In this document: positions 20,753 through 33,388 of the stretch, one piece after another
Numbering within the stretch: the stretch's first letter is position 1
How the letters are laid out: each line of letters starts with the position of its first letter
Origin: Clavaria fumosa
Taxonomy: Eukaryota; Basidiomycota; Agaricomycetes; Agaricales; Clavariaceae
NCBI GenBank assembly: GCA_951802425.1
Contig: OX637794.1
Span: forward strand, 4,836,001-4,900,000
DNA: 64,000 nt
Direction: 5' to 3'
Notes under the pieces: model-generated
Database searches by the model: none
Told to the model about the DNA's origin: nothing
What the model saw: the letters and a program-made list of their open reading frames with translations, nothing else
Program-made: the position numbers and the translations under genes

Positions 20753-23700
20753 TTAAGGCTGGGCGTCCTGACCAGCTAGCTTGGCCTTGTCAGGGTGAGC
20801 AAGGAAGAAGTCCCGGAGAAGCAGTGCCACATTGGTGAGGTTCCGTCATGGCTCCCAAGTGTTCTCCTCTACAGGGTATCCCAACCACTTCACCAGGTAT
20901 CTCACTCCACGCCCCACCTTCTTAACATCAAGGATCACCTCCACATCATACTCCAGGTGGTCATCATCAATCGTAGGGGGCAGAGGGGGAGGCAGGTTCT
21001 GAGAAGGGAAGGAAGGGGGGTGGTATGGTGTCAACAGCAACTCATTGAAGACCCGATGGATGCGCCAGGCCCGAGGGAGCTTGAGGCGATACCCAACAGG
21101 TCCCACCTTCTCCTCAACTGCAAAGGGGCCTGCTCTCTTGTTGTCAAGCTTTTTACAGGGCCAGTCCATCTTCAAGTTTCTAGTATCCAGCCAGACCAGA
21201 TCTCCCTCAGAGTACTCCCGACTTGGGCGTTTCCCCTTATCGTAGCTCTTCTTCATCGCTGCCACTGCTTTCTCCATTGCCTCCTTGGCTGCTCTTTGGG
21301 ACTCCATGAGCTTAGCCATCCACTTGTCCGCTGGGTTCACCTCAGAAGGTGGCCGGAGCCCCCCATTCCATGGGTGTTGTCCATAATCGAGGAAGAAAGG
21401 TGTCTGTCCTGTCGCTGAGTGCTCACGATTATTAAGAGCAAACTCTGCAGTGGACAACCATTCAGCCCAGTCATCCTGGAGATGGTCCACATAAGCCCGG
21501 AGATAGATCTCCATCTCCTGGTTCGCCCGTTCCGTCTGTCCATCAGTCTGCAGATGAAAGGCAGTACTTGGATTTGCCTTTACCCGGATCATGGAGTAGA
21601 ACTCCTTCATGAAGCGGGACACGAACTGGGACCCCTGGTCACTCACAACCTTGTGAGGGACTCCATGGTCACGAAACACTCGATCCCAGAGGAGACGTGC
21701 CGCTCCAAGTCCTGTGAGGTCGAGCCTGATCGCTTCGAGCAGTGTCCATTTCATGAATTTGTCGACAATAACAAGGATGGCATTACATCCACGGGAGAGG
21801 GGGAGGGGACCGACTATGTCCCATGAGATCACTGACCAGGGACCATTGGGCACCAGATGGGGGTGCAGTGGGGCAGCACGCTTGGTACGGTTGGGCTTTG
21901 TCTGCTGGCATGTCTCACACCCCTGGGCATACTGATCCATATCTTTTACCATGTCCGGCCACCAATAACCCTTCACTAGTGCTGCTCTCAACTTCTGGGG
22001 CCCAGGGTGTCCAGCAGCGGGGAGGTCATGCTCAAACTCGAGAACAGCCTCACGAGCTCCTAGGGGGACCCAAGTGACTATCCCCTTTTGCCAGAGTCCA
22101 GCACGATCTCGTGTCCACTCATCATCAAGCTCCTCCAGCTTCTGTATGTGTACCGCTCTATTTTTCTGGAGTAGCGTCTCCATTTCTGATGTGAATGACA
22201 CACAGACTTCCGTTTCCGGGAAAACCTGCACCGGTGCATCCTCCTCCACCATCTCTCCATAGTCTGGTCTCCGGGAGAGTGCATCTGCCTTTGTATTCGA
22301 CTTGCCAGTGCGATACTTTATCTCAAAGTCAAAGCACTGGAGCTCTCCAACCCAATGAACCTGCCTCGGCTTCAACTTCTGGGGCTTCCGGAAGTACTGG
22401 AGGTTTGCATGGTCCGTCCAGATCTCGATCGTCTCCTCTGCTCCAATGAGGTATGCTCGCCACTCGCGAAGTGCCCAAATCACAGCCAAGAACTCCTTGT
22501 CATACACATTGTAGTTCTTCTCAGCTGCAGTGAGGGCCTTGGAGATATAGTCAACAACTCTCCAGGTTCCATCCGTCTGCTGCTGCGAGAGCACTCCACC
22601 AGTTGCCAGGTTGCTTGCATCTGTCTCTACCTTCCATCTCCCTTTGTCCTGAGGCAGAGCCCAGACCGGGGCCAATACGAGTGCCTGGCGGAGATCTTGG
22701 AAGGCTGCTTCCTCCTCCACCTCCCATTTCCATGGAACATTCCCAGTCAGCCAGAAGAGTGGCTTTGCCTGGGCAGAAAGATTCGGGATGTGCCAGCGGA
22801 GGTAGTTCAGCATCCCATTGAACCTCTGGACATCTTTCACATTCTTAGGATGTGGCCAATCTCGGACTGCCGCACCCTTGGCCGGATCATGCTCTAGTCT
22901 GTTGTGGGAGATCTTCATCCCCAGGAAGATGATCTCACTCTTCTCAAACTCGCATTTACTGAGTTTGAGACACAACCCATTCTCTCCAGACTTCCTCAAG
23001 ACCCGATCCATCCAGTACCGGTGTGTAGCCAAGTCCTCTGCAAACACAATGACATCATCCACATAGGCCCTCACATGTCCTCCTGCAATCTCCTCCCTCA
23101 ACACATGATTCATGAAGCGTTGGAAGGTAGCAGGGGCATTCTGCAGTCCAAACCACATGACAGCTGGTTTGAAGAGTCCACGGGGTGTCAGGAAGGCGCA
23201 GCGGTGCTGGTGCTCGGGCCAGACCTGCATAGATGGGAAACCTCCCTTTGCATCAATCTTAGAGTAGATCAACACTCCTTTAAGCACATCCACTGTGTCT
23301 TGGATGCAGGGGAGGGGGTACTTGTCCTTGATCAGGTGTGCATTCAGCCTCGAGTAGTCGATGATTGGCCGCAGTTTGTCCTTCTCATGTTTGAAGAAGA
23401 AGGGGCTGGCATACGGGGATTTTGAGGGCCGGATTCGTCCAGAAGCAAGCTGCTCATCCACCCAACGGTTCATCTCCACCATCTCCTGCCGTGTCAAAGA
23501 ATACAGCTTGGAGGAGAGGTGCTCAGGGTCCTTTTTGAACTTGATCTTAATATCGAAGTCTGGTCGGGAGCGGGGAAGTTCATCCCACTTCGCTTCACTA
23601 AACACCAAAGGGTAGCGGCTGGGCCAATTGGGGGTAGGGCCAGAGTTGGGAAAACAGGTGTCCAGAATACTCGTGGATGCGAGGGTACTCGTTTTCAGGG

Positions 23701-24100
23701 GTGCAGAGGCTCGAGGGGATGGGGAACACTGTGGGGGGCAGCGGGTAAGGCTCAGCTCTGCCTTCTGCCAGTCGATATCTGGGTTATGCCGCTTGAGCCA
23801 GTCATGCCCAAGGATGACCTTGTGGGACTGGGTCTTTCCCAGCAGAAAGTGGATCCGCTCCTGGTGGTCACCAACTCTCACCAGCACCTCTATCCCATAC
23901 CGGACCTTTCCATTCCTGTTCTGTGTCCCATCCACATTATACATGGTGATTGGGTTCAGCAGGAGAGATGGCTCCAGTCCCACTCCTTTCACCCACTCCA
24001 AATCCATGAAGCAGTTGGTGCACCCTGAGTCAACAAGGGCCTTCATTGTGGTCCCTTTGCCAGTGCTGAAAGCCTCCAAGTGCACCTGGATGGCTAGCTC
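20753..24100 (-). pseudogene. Pol of copy A3 (protease, RT, RNase H, integrase, chromodomain)
   Basis: The polyprotein follows an in-frame TGA at 24101-24103 that separates it from gag. In order: protease ALVDSGCTNCFMD, RT with SPYASPFFFKHEKDKLRP and AYVDDVIVF, RNase H ETDASNLATGGVLSQQ and TDHANLQYF, integrase His pair HDLPAAGHPG with CETC, DDE core SWDIVGPLPL, SDQGSQFVSRF and TDGQTERANQEMEIYL, then a chromodomain YLVKWLGYPVEENTWEP. All catalytic residues are visible. The long frame stops at about 20845 by a TGA in EP*RNL (CGA-like site), then continues to the natural stop at 20753. Possibly a recent source copy, now lightly mutated. Confidence 0.9.
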
Positions 24101-25130
24101 TCATGGCACATGTTTCCACACTTCTGGCTGCACTCTGGTTAGGCGCTCTGCCAGTCTCACTTCCTCCTTCACCTCAGCCACAATTCGGGTATGTCTCCGC
24201 TGCAAGATGGTATACCGGGGTATACTTGCAGCAGGCACAGGGATGGAAAGGGGGCTGGCACACTTCTTCTCCCCAGTGGGAGTCCTCCTCTCTCTCACAC
24301 ACAGCTCTATGCAGGCTTGGAGCCATGCAATCTCTTTCTCATATCCCTCCGCCATTTGGGGGGCACATGGTGCTGCCCGGGTTTGGGCCCTTGGGACCTG
24401 CAGACGTGTATCAGGCAGGGGGCAGAAACAGACAGCATGGCCAGTCTGGTGGCATTGGAAACAACGTCTCTCATCAGCAGGGGCCCATCCTCAGGCCATG
24501 GCCACATCTGGAGTACACAGCAGAGGGGTCACAAGAGGTCGCGAAACGGTCATGGCAGGTCGCGGTAGGGTTGCGGTGGGTCGCACAGGGGTTGCAATGG
24601 GTTGCGGTGTCCGTTCCATGACTATTGCGTCAAATTGCCTTTGCTGGGCATCCAGTCTTTCTGCCAGCACTTTCCATTCTCCATAAGTCTCTGGCATTGG
24701 GGAGACACCATAGATCCTCTCCACCAACCTCCTACTCAAGTTCAACTCCAGCCAATGGACCAGGATTCCTGAGTCCTTTTCTGCACTCAACTCCGCCCAT
24801 CGGAACAGCGTCTCAAATCTCGCGAAGAACTCTGGTGCCATCATGGCACCCTGTTTCAACCCTGCAATATCGGCAAGGGCAGTCGCATGGTTGTTCGGGT
24901 CATCAAACGCCCACTTCATCTCCTCCACAAACTCCACCCAGGTTCCGGCCTCGCCACTACCCAGGATCTCTTCCACTTTCATATTCGCCCATTCAGCAGC
25001 GAATCCATCTCCAGTAATTTTGCTCAAAGCAAAGAGGACCTTCACCAGGTCCGTAGCATAGGTAGTTGGGTTCACCATAAACAAGAGGCGAAGTGATCAG
25101 AGGAACGTACAGAAGTTCCTTTTCTGCCCA
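24101..25130 (-). pseudogene. Gag of copy A3
   Basis: Capsid frame with SVAPFDGQKRNFCTF near 25130, then FALSKITGDGFAAEWANMKVEEIL, PEFFARFETLFRWAELS and LNLSRRLVERIYG. The knuckle region (CHQTGHAV..C) follows near 24430. Premature TGAs occur in FL*SLR (CGA in A6) and MA*GWAP. The coiled tail MAEGYEKEIAWLQACIEL runs to the TGA at 24101-24103, which is shared by all copies. Confidence 0.82.
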
Positions 25131-25760
25131 TCAAAGGGGGCAACAGATAGGTCAAGCCTCATAGGTTGGGCTACAGGCAGGGCAACATGGTCTGCCATCA
25201 CAGGCCCTGGATGCTGTAAATAAAGTTCTGGGCCTTGGGCACTCAGGATTTCTTCGATCTCTTAACAGTCCTGTCCTCTTAGGCTGCTCTTCTGTGTACT
25301 TATGTACCTATAGAACTCTTATTCTATGAAACTTTTGTTAACGTGGGGCCTGAATGGTGTCCCAGGTGGTCGCTCCACAACTCCTAATGAGTTGCCCGTG
25401 CGCCCTTCTGACAATGGTCACAGAGCAAGGGCCCTGTCCACTGGACCAGGAAACTACAGAAAGACTATGTAGGGGCCTTTCCTTGCCCTGTACACTACAC
25501 GATTCACTGGTATGTAGCTGTAAAACAAAGTTCCGGGCCTTGGGCACTTGGTATCACTTGGGGAGGGTCACAGTTGACTTCCTCCTGGTCTGGTCACGTG
25601 TATCTACACACAGTAAAAATTTCGCACGGTTCTGTTACACACCGCGGGCAGGGTAAAGGAGAAGAGGATGATAGGGGCTGAGCTGTGACAACGTGTCACA
25701 GTTTGAAATTAAGGGTCCAGGCTAGCCGGGTTAGGACACGGGGCTAGGGCGGACAGGCAG

Positions 25761-25772
25761 ATCTTAGTATTA
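25761..25772 (-). other. Self-complementary primer-binding site of copy A3
   Basis: On the minus strand TAATACTAAGAT directly follows the 5' LTR. It is complementary to ATCTTAGTATT inside the same LTR. Confidence 0.65.
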
Positions 25773-26063
25773 TATCAGACTGGGTCTCACACAACTTAAG
25801 CGTAAGGTCATGACAACAATACTAAGATAAGGGGAAAAGAGTACAAAAAAGGAAAAGCGAAAGTACTTATAGCGAACGCTTCGGCACTTGCCAGCATTCC
25901 CACGCTCGGACCCTCGGATCACGTGATGCGCCCAGGCCCCAGGTCATGTGATCTTACATGATTACATAATCCGACCCAGCCACAGGTCATGTGACCTTCC
26001 AACAACCCTCCCCAGTTTCTCCACAACTGCACTTTGGGATGGCTTACATAAGTGATCCTAACA
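25773..26063 (-). repeat. 5' LTR of copy A3
   Basis: 291 bp, nearly identical to 20451-20741, which suggests a fairly recent insertion. Confidence 0.92.
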
Positions 26064-26068
26064 ATTCC

Positions 26069-26579
26069 AGTGCAAGCACACAGCTTTCCTGATCATCTAT
26101 CAGTTCCGATATTTAATCAATGACTCATCCATCACATACAGCCCATAGCTAGAGTATATAAGACCTGGGACCAGCCCACATGTACCCTAGCTTCGATCTT
26201 TTCATCTATACACTTACTTGAGAGACCTCAACTAAGTCTGACAGCAAACGTCGCTGCTGAGAACTTCGCACTGGAAGGATTTGTCTTCCCACCTTTAAGG
26301 TCACAAGTCATCCCTCCTGAGAGTTTCACCAGCCACCCATCGATTGAGCAGAACCTCTATTGGTTCAAGTATTACCAGAGGTATACAAGGACTTGGATAA
26401 AGGACCGACTACTCAGAGCCAATCCACAGACCTACTACCAGACACTTCGACTATTACAGGAGTATTCCCTGCATATTGAGAGACAAGTCTGCCAGGACTA
26501 TCAACTAGTGTTAGAAACTGAACAGACCCTTCACTCTACCCTTGCACACCAAAGGGGTTTTGCTGTCACAAGCCCAACA
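26069..26579 (+). other. Right piece of insertion D: TATA box and an open frame
   Basis: TATATAAG at about 26154 is followed by a frame without stops through the end of D. It reads FALEGFVFPPLRSQ, IEQNLYWFKYYQRYTRTW and LLQEYSLHIERQVCQDYQ. It has no ATG at its front, runs into family-A sequence, and its helical, charged composition looks protein-like. It could be an LTR leader or part of a gene in D. No family recognised. Confidence 0.35.
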
Positions 26580-28765
26580 CTCACACCCCTGGGCATACTG
26601 ATCTGCATCTTTCACCATGTCCAGCCACCAATAACCCTTCACTAGTGCTGCTCTCAACTTCTGGGGCCCAGGGTGTCCAGCAGCAGGGAGGTCATGCTCG
26701 AATTCAAGGACAGCCTCACAAGCTCCTAGGGGGACCCAAGTGACTATCCCCTTTTGCCAGAGTCCAGCACGATCTTGCATCCACTCATCATCAAGCTCCT
26801 CCAGCTTCTGTATGTGTACCACACTATTTTTCTGGAGTAGTGTCTCCATTTCCTATGTGAATGACACACGGACTTCCGTTTCTGGGAAAACCTGCACCAG
26901 TGCATCCTCCTCCACCATCTCTCCATAGTCTGGTCTCTGGGAGAGTGCGTCTGCCTTGGTGTTTGACTTGCCAGTGCAATACTTTATCTCGAAGTCAAAG
27001 CACTGGAGCTCCCCAACCCAATGGACCTGTTTTGGTTTCAACTTCTGGGGCTTCCAGAAGTACTGGAGGTTTGCATGGTCCATCCAGATCTCAATTGTCT
27101 CATCCACTCCAATGAGGTATGCCCACCACTCGCGAAGTGCCCAAATCACAGCTAAGAACTCCTTGTTGTACACATCATAGTTCTTCTCAGCTGCAGTGAG
27201 GGCCTTGGAGATGTAATCCACAACTCTCCAGGTCCCATCCATCTGCTGCTGCAAAAGGACTCCACTGGTCGCCAAGTTACTCGCATCTGTCTCTACCTTC
27301 CATCTCCCTTTATCTTGTGGCAGAGTCAAGACCAGGGCTGATACAAGTGCCAGGCAAAGATCTTGGAAGGCTGCTTCCTCCTCCTCCTCCCATTTCCATG
27401 GGACCTTCCCAGTCAGCCAGAATAGCAGTTTAGCATGAGCAGAGAGGTTCGGGATGTGCCGATGGAGGTAGTTTAGCATCCCATTGAACCTCTGGACCTC
27501 TTTCACATTCCTCAGTTGTGGCCAGTTACGGATTGCCGCACCTTTAGCTGGGTCATGCTCCAAACAGTTGTGGGAGATCTTCATCCCAAGGAACAGGATC
27601 TCATCCTTCTCAAACTCACACTTGCTGAGTCTGAGACACAGCCCATTCTCCCTGAACTTCCACAGGACCTGATCCATCCAGTACTGATGTGTTGCCAAAT
27701 CCTCTGCAAACACAGTCACATCGTCCACATAAGCCTGGACATGTCCTCCCACAATGTCCTCCCTCAACACATGATTCATGAAGCACTGGAAGGTGGCAGG
27801 TGCATTCTGCAGTCCAAACCACATGACAGCTGGTTCGAAGAGTCCATGGGGTGTCAGGAAGGCACAGCAGTGCTGGTGCTTGGGCCAGACCTGCATAGAC
27901 AGGAAACCTCCCTTCACATCAATCTTAGAGTAGATCAATGCTCCTTTAAGCACATCCACTGTGTCTTGGATGCAGGGGAGGGGGTACTTGTCCTTGATCA
28001 GGTGTGCATTCAGCCTTGAGTAGTTGATAATTGGCTGCAGCTTGTCCTTCTCATGTTTGAAGAAGAAGGGGCTGGCATACAGGGATTTCGAGGGCTGGAT
28101 TTGTCCAGAAGCGAGCTGCTCGTCCACCCAACAGTTCATCTCCACCATCTCCTCCCTCGTCAGTGAGTATAGCTTAGAGGAGAGGTGCTCAGGGTCCTTT
28201 TTGAACTCAATCTTAATATTGAAGTCTGGTCGGGAGCAGGGAAGTTCATCCCACTTTGCTTCACTAAAAACCGAAGGGTAGCAGCTGGGCCAATCAGGGT
28301 TTGGGCCAGAGTTGGGAAAACAGGTGTCCAGAATACTCGTGGATGCAAGGGTACTCATTTTCAGTGGTGCAGAGGGTAGCAGGGACAGAGAACATGGTGG
28401 GGGGCAGTGGGTAAGGCTCAGCTCTGCCTTCTTCCAGTTGATGTCAGGGTTGTGTTGCTTGAGCCAGTCATGCCCAAGGATGACCATGTGAGATTGGGTC
28501 TTTCCCAGCAAAAAGTGGATCCACTCCTGGTGGTCACCAACCCTCACCAGCAAGTCTATCCCATACTGGACCTTTCCATTTCTGTTCTGCATTTCATCCA
28601 CATTGTACATCATGATTGGGTGCTGCAGGGGAGATGGCTCTAGTCCCACTTTTTTTGCCCACTCCAAGTCCATGAAGCAGTTGGTGCTCCCTGAGTTGAC
28701 AAGGGCCTTTGTCGTGGCCAACTTGCTGGTGCTGGGAGCCTCCAATGCACCTGGATGGCTAGCTC
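26580..28765 (-). pseudogene. Pol of copy A2/A4 (protease to integrase N-terminus)
   Basis: Protease (ALVNSGSTNCFMDLEW, with the active Asp replaced by Asn: VNSG for VDSG), RT (AYVDDVTVF), RNase H (ETDASNLATSGVLLQQ, MDHANLQYF) and the start of integrase. A 1-nt deletion just after the gag-pol TGA (near 28745) shifts the frame, and one stop (FT*EM) lies at about 26852. Arg to Gln, His, Cys or Trp changes are everywhere, as expected from CpG decay. Dead. Confidence 0.85.
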
Positions 28766-29770
28766 TCATGGCATGCATTTCCCCACTTCTGGCTGCACCG
28801 CAGCTAGGTGCTCTGCCAGTCTCACTTCCTCCTTCACCTCAGCCCCAATTCAGGTATGTCTCTGCTGCAAGATAGTATATCGGGGTATACTTGCAGCAGG
28901 CACAGGGATGGAAAGGGGGCTGGCACAGTTCTTCTCCTCAGCAGGAGCCCTCCTCTCTCTCTCATATGGCTCCAGGCAGGCTTGGAGCCATGCAATCTCT
29001 TTCTCATATTCCTCCACCATTTGGGGCACACCTGCAGATGCATATTGGGCAGGGGGCAGAATTGGACAGCATGGCCAGTCTGGTGGCATTGGAAACAATG
29101 TCACTCGGCAGCAGGGGCCCATCCCTCGCCCGTGGCCATGTCCAGAGGTCATGGAAAGGTCACACCAGGTTGTAGTAGGGTCATGGCAGGTCATACAGGG
29201 GTCGTGATGGGTCACAGTGTCTGTTCCACAAGTATCCCATCCAGTCACCTTTGCTGGGCATCAAGCCTCTCTGCCAGCACTTTCCATCCCCCATAGGTCT
29301 CTGGCATTGGGGAGACACCATAGATTCTCTCTACCAACCTCCTACTCAGGTTCAACTCCAGCCAATGGACTAGGATTCATGAGTCCTTCTCTACACTCAT
29401 CTCTGCTTGACAGACCAGTGTCTCAAACCTCACAAAGAACTCCAGTGCTGTCATGGCACCCTGTTTCAACCCAGCAGTATCTGCAAGGGCAGTTGAATGG
29501 TCATTCAGGTCATGAAACACTTGCTTCATTTCCTCCACAAACTCTGCCCAGGTTCTGGCCTTGCCACTACCCAGGATCTCTTCTGCCTTCATATTCGCCC
29601 ATTCCATCTCCAACAATTTTGCTCAGAGCAAAGAGGACCTTCACCAGGTCCATAGTATAGATAGTCAGGTTCGCCATAAACAGGAGGCAAAGGGATCAGA
29701 GGAATGTACAAAAGTTCCTTTTCTGCCCATTGAAGGGGGCAACAGCTAGGTCCAGCATCATTTTATGGCA
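28766..29770 (-). pseudogene. Gag of copy A2/A4
   Basis: Fragmented frames: EWANMKAEEILGSGKARTWAEF and FFVRFETLVCQAEMSVEKDS near 29400-29600, then PMPETYG and the tail MVEEYEKEIAWLQACLEP near 29030. It ends at the conserved TGA 28766-28768. Several frameshifts and stops; non-functional. Confidence 0.7.
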
Positions 29771-29833
29771 CTGTAAAATAAAGTTCTGGGCCTTGGGCAC
29801 TCAGGATTTCTTTGATCTCTTAGCAGTCCTGTC

Positions 29834-30509
29834 TGTTAGGGCTTGTCCCATCTCATAAGTAATGTCGAAGGTTGACTTGTTGGTGACCAATCTTGGAAAC
29901 TCGCTAAGACCAATCAACTGTTGAGTACAGTCGAGAATACTTGGTCCTGGAAGGTTGCAGGGACATCTGAAAGATGTAAGAATGAAAATAGACAAGTAGG
30001 AAGAAGAGAGACATTGCTGGGAAGGTTGCGAAGTCAGTAGACGAAGTGCAAAGAAGGGAAAAGATGAGTTGAGAGGAACAGATAACACTGAGAAGGTTGC
30101 GAAGTTGACCAATGAAGCATAGAAAAAGAAATAGACAAGGTGGGAGAAACAGGTGATGTTGAGAAGGTCATGAGTGGTCGCAACAGTATCGAGAAGTATA
30201 TCGGTGAAGGCAATGACTTTGCCAAACCAATGGGAGAACCTATAGGGTTCAAAGAATCAGTATCAAGACGAAGTAAAGAGAATACTTAGAGTGTGCAAGT
30301 TGTATGAGCACAGAGGACGAGTTTAGAAAGAAGTAGAGTGGTCTTGGTATTGTCAAGGTCACCAAGTGAGACAACAGTAGTACTGAATCAAATAATTAAC
30401 TAGACACAGCAGTTAGGTATAATTCATAGTGTACTCTTTGCAGCTACAGCTGGACAAGGAATCCTTATGGTCAGTCAACTTGTCAAGTTAACTTGTCAAA
30501 GGTAGTACA
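29834..30509. other. Unassigned spacer with weak tandem repeats
   Basis: Begins TGTTAGGGCTTGTCCC, which could be an LTR edge, but no partner was found. Units of about 70 bp sharing GAGAAGGTTGCGAAG recur near 30015, 30090 and 30155. No reading frame of note. Confidence 0.35.
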
Positions 30510-30514
30510 TGGGG

Positions 30515-31310
30515 GACTAGTAGACTAGATACAGCTGATAGCTGTGGATCTAGTGGACTAGTTACAGCTACTAGGTGTGGACCTGGTGGACTAGTTGCAG
30601 GTACTAGCTATGGACCTAGTGAACTAGTTACAGCTGCTAGCTGTGGGTCCAGTGGACTAGTTACAGCTACCAGTTGTGGATCTAGTGGACTAGGTGCAGC
30701 AAGTAGGTGAAGGTCTAGTGGACTAGTTGCAGCTATTAGCTGTAGATGTAGTGAACTAGTTACAGCTAGTAGCTGTGGGCCTAGTGAACTAGTTGCAGCT
30801 ACTAGCTGTGGGCCTAGTGGACTAGTTGCAGCTACTAGCTGTAGATGTAGTGAACTAGTTACAGCTATTAGTTGTAGATGTAGTGAACTAGTTGTAGCTA
30901 GTAGGTGTAGGTCTAGTAGACTAGTTGCAGCTAGTTGCTGTAGATCTAGTGAACTAGTTACAGCTATTAGCTTTAGATGTAATGAACTAGTTGCAGCTAG
31001 TAGTTGTGGACCTAGTGGACTAGTTGCAGCTACCAGCTGTGGATCTAGTGGACTAGTTACAGCCATTAGCTGTGGATCTAGTGAACTAGTTACAGCTATT
31101 AGTTGTAGATGTAGTGAACTAGTTGCAGCTAGTGGCTGTGGACCTAGTGGACTAGTTGCAGCTACTAGCTGTGGGTCTAGTCAGCTACTAGCTGTAGATC
31201 TGGTGAATTAGTTACAGCCACTAGCTGTGGATCTAGTGGACTAGTTGCAGCTAGTTGCTGCGGGTCTGGTAGACTAGTTACAGCTATTAGCTGTGGATCT
31301 AGTCAGTCAA
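30515..31310 (+). repeat. 33-bp minisatellite, left arm
   Basis: About 23 diverged 33-bp units, each with ACTAGTT and GCAGCTA or ACAGCTA motifs. Confidence 0.85.
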
Positions 31311-32954
31311 TGATGTAGATTCCTTGCAATAAACTATTGTAATTACAATAGGTGGCCATTGCGAGAATGACTGAACAAACAATGGCAAACAAAATATGCT
31401 AAAAATAAAAACAAAAACTCGAAATTGAGCAGCCCTGTGCCTGGGGGTCCCTCAGGTACAGGTTACCAATCAGGCATAGCTGCTTTTGGTAAGCTGCTAT
31501 GACTGTGGGAAATTTTTTGCATGGCTTGCAAAATATGACTTTTTATACACCAAAAAATCGGCAAATTCAGGAGATTCCAGATCTGGACACCCCATATTTG
31601 TATCTGCCTTGGTTCAGTGTCAATTTGCAAAATACACAGAAAATATTCATTTTTCTACAATTCTGCAGTACTCTGGCTTGAAAATGGATAGGAGAGGATA
31701 CACATGCCTACACACACTACCTGTGGACATATGGGGAGGGTGTGGATTAGTTTAACAACTCACCCACCATCTCTGTCACCTCCCTGGAATCCATTACTAG
31801 GAATTAGGGTGTTATTGGCCTGGGAGCATGGCTGTTTGTTATATTGCAAATTCCAGCCATCAGACTACACCTTATGACATCTAATACAATCATACAAAAG
31901 CCCATAATATTTGGTGCAGAGCTACAGATTCCCCATGTCTATTTTCCCAAAATTCTCAAAATCTCTCCCCAGATAGCCCCCTTTGTCAAATCACATATTC
32001 CTGTTAGCAAGTAGCTGACAATGTATACATGAAGACATGTTCAAAGTTTGGTGAAGTTGGGCCAAGTTCTCAAGAAGATAGCTCAGAATGAGTCTTTTGG
32101 AGAACAGTCTAAAGTGAGAGCAAAGATGAAGGCAAGGATAAGGAAGACCTTGATTGTACTCCAAAAGACTCATTCTGAGCTATCTTCTTGAGAACTTGGC
32201 CCAACTTCACCAAACTTTGAACATGTCTTCATGTATACATTGTCAGCTACTTGCTAACAGGAATATGTGATTTGACAAAGGGGGCTATCTGGGGAGAGAT
32301 TTTGAGAATTTTGGGAAAATAGACATGGGGAATCTGTAGCTCTGCACCAAATATTATGGGCTTTTGTATGATTGTATTAGATGTCATAAGGTGTAGTCTG
32401 ATGGCTGGAATTTGCAATATAACAAACAGCCATGCTCCCAGGCCAATAACACCCTAATTCCTAGTAATGGATTCCAGGGAGGTGACAGAGATGGTGGGTG
32501 AGTTGTTAAACTAATCCACACCCTCCCCATATGTCCACAGGTAGTGTGTGTAGGCATGTGTATCCTCTCCTATCCATTTTCAAGCCAGAGTACTGCAGAA
32601 TTGTAGAAAAATGAATATTTTCTGTGTATTTTGCAAATTGACACTGAACCAAGGCAGATACAAATATGGGGTGTCCAGATCTGGAATCTCCTGAATTTGC
32701 CGATTTTTTGGTGTATAAAAAGTCATATTTTGCAAGCCATGCAAAAAATTTCCCACAGTCATAGCAGCTTACCAAAAGCAGCTATGCCTGATTGGTAACC
32801 TGTACCTGAGGGACCCCCAGGCACAGGGCTGCTCAATTTCGAGTTTTTGTTTTTATTTTTAGCATATTTTGTTTGCCATTGTTTGTTCAGTCATTCTCGC
32901 AATGGCCACCTATTGTAATTACAATAGTTTATTGCAAGGAATCTACATCATTGA

Positions 32955-33388
32955 CTGACTAGATCCACAGCTAATAGCTGTAACTAGTCTACCAGACCCG
33001 CAGCAACTAGCTGCAACTAGTCCACTAGATCCACAGCTAGTGGCTGTAACTAATTCACCAGATCTACAGCTAGTAGCTGACTAGACCCACAGCTAGTAGC
33101 TGCAACTAGTCCACTAGGTCCACAGCCACTAGCTGCAACTAGTTCACTACATCTACAACTAATAGCTGTAACTAGTTCACTAGATCCACAGCTAATGGCT
33201 GTAACTAGTCCACTAGACCCATAGCTGGTAGCTGCCACTAGTCCACTAGGTCCACAACTACTAGCTGCAACTAGTCTACTAGACCTACACCTACTAGCTG
33301 CAACTAGTTCACTACATCTACAACTAATAGCTGTAACTAGTTCACTACATCTACAGCTAGTAGCTGCAACTAGTCCACTAGGCCCATT
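32955..33388 (-). repeat. 33-bp minisatellite, right arm
   Basis: Same units in inverted orientation, about 13 copies. It lacks the outermost units and about two internal units of the left arm. Confidence 0.85.

Larger units (their letters stand above)
20451..26063 (-). mobile_element. Family-A chromovirus copy A3, complete ends
   Basis: 5613-bp element between ATTCC duplications (20446-20450 and 26064-26068), inserted in D. LTRs of 291 bp, minus orientation. Best-preserved family-A copy: pol is open for 1079 codons, but gag carries two TGA codons and the chromodomain one. Confidence 0.93.
11047..26579. mobile_element. Insertion D (about 1.6 kb net), carrier of elements B and A3
   Basis: The pieces 11047-11638, 19944-20450 and 26069-26579 join after removing B and A3 with their 5-bp duplications. 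D starts TGTCATAAAAG and ends AAGCCCAACA (TG..CA) and is flanked by CTCAC at 11042-11046 and 26580-26584, as expected for LTR-element integration. I could not find two terminal repeats. D may be a solo long LTR, a non-autonomous LTR element or a decayed gag-only element. On the minus strand it holds a zinc-knuckle frame; on the plus strand at its right end there is a TATA box and an open frame, so its orientation is unsettled. Confidence 0.6.
26580..29833 (-). mobile_element. Family-A chromovirus copy A2/A4, 5' piece (gag to integrase zinc finger)
   Basis: Continuation of the copy at 10366-11046, joined at CTCAC. The frame is cut in the zinc finger (QYAQGCE). Toward 29833 the leader is lost (homology to A6 ends after CAGTCCTGTC), so the 5' LTR is missing. 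It is the most diverged copy of the family and the oldest layer in this nest. Confidence 0.82.

Noticed and set aside
29834..30509. 5' LTR of the copia element
   Set aside because: Begins TGTTAGGG as many LTRs do, but no matching 3' LTR was seen near 51 kb and no copia coding follows it.
31486..31755. 89-codon gene present in two identical copies (also 32506-32775 on the minus strand)
   Set aside because: It is a mirror image within the palindrome, has no recognisable domain, and overlaps another short frame. Identity reflects the inverted repeat, not selection.
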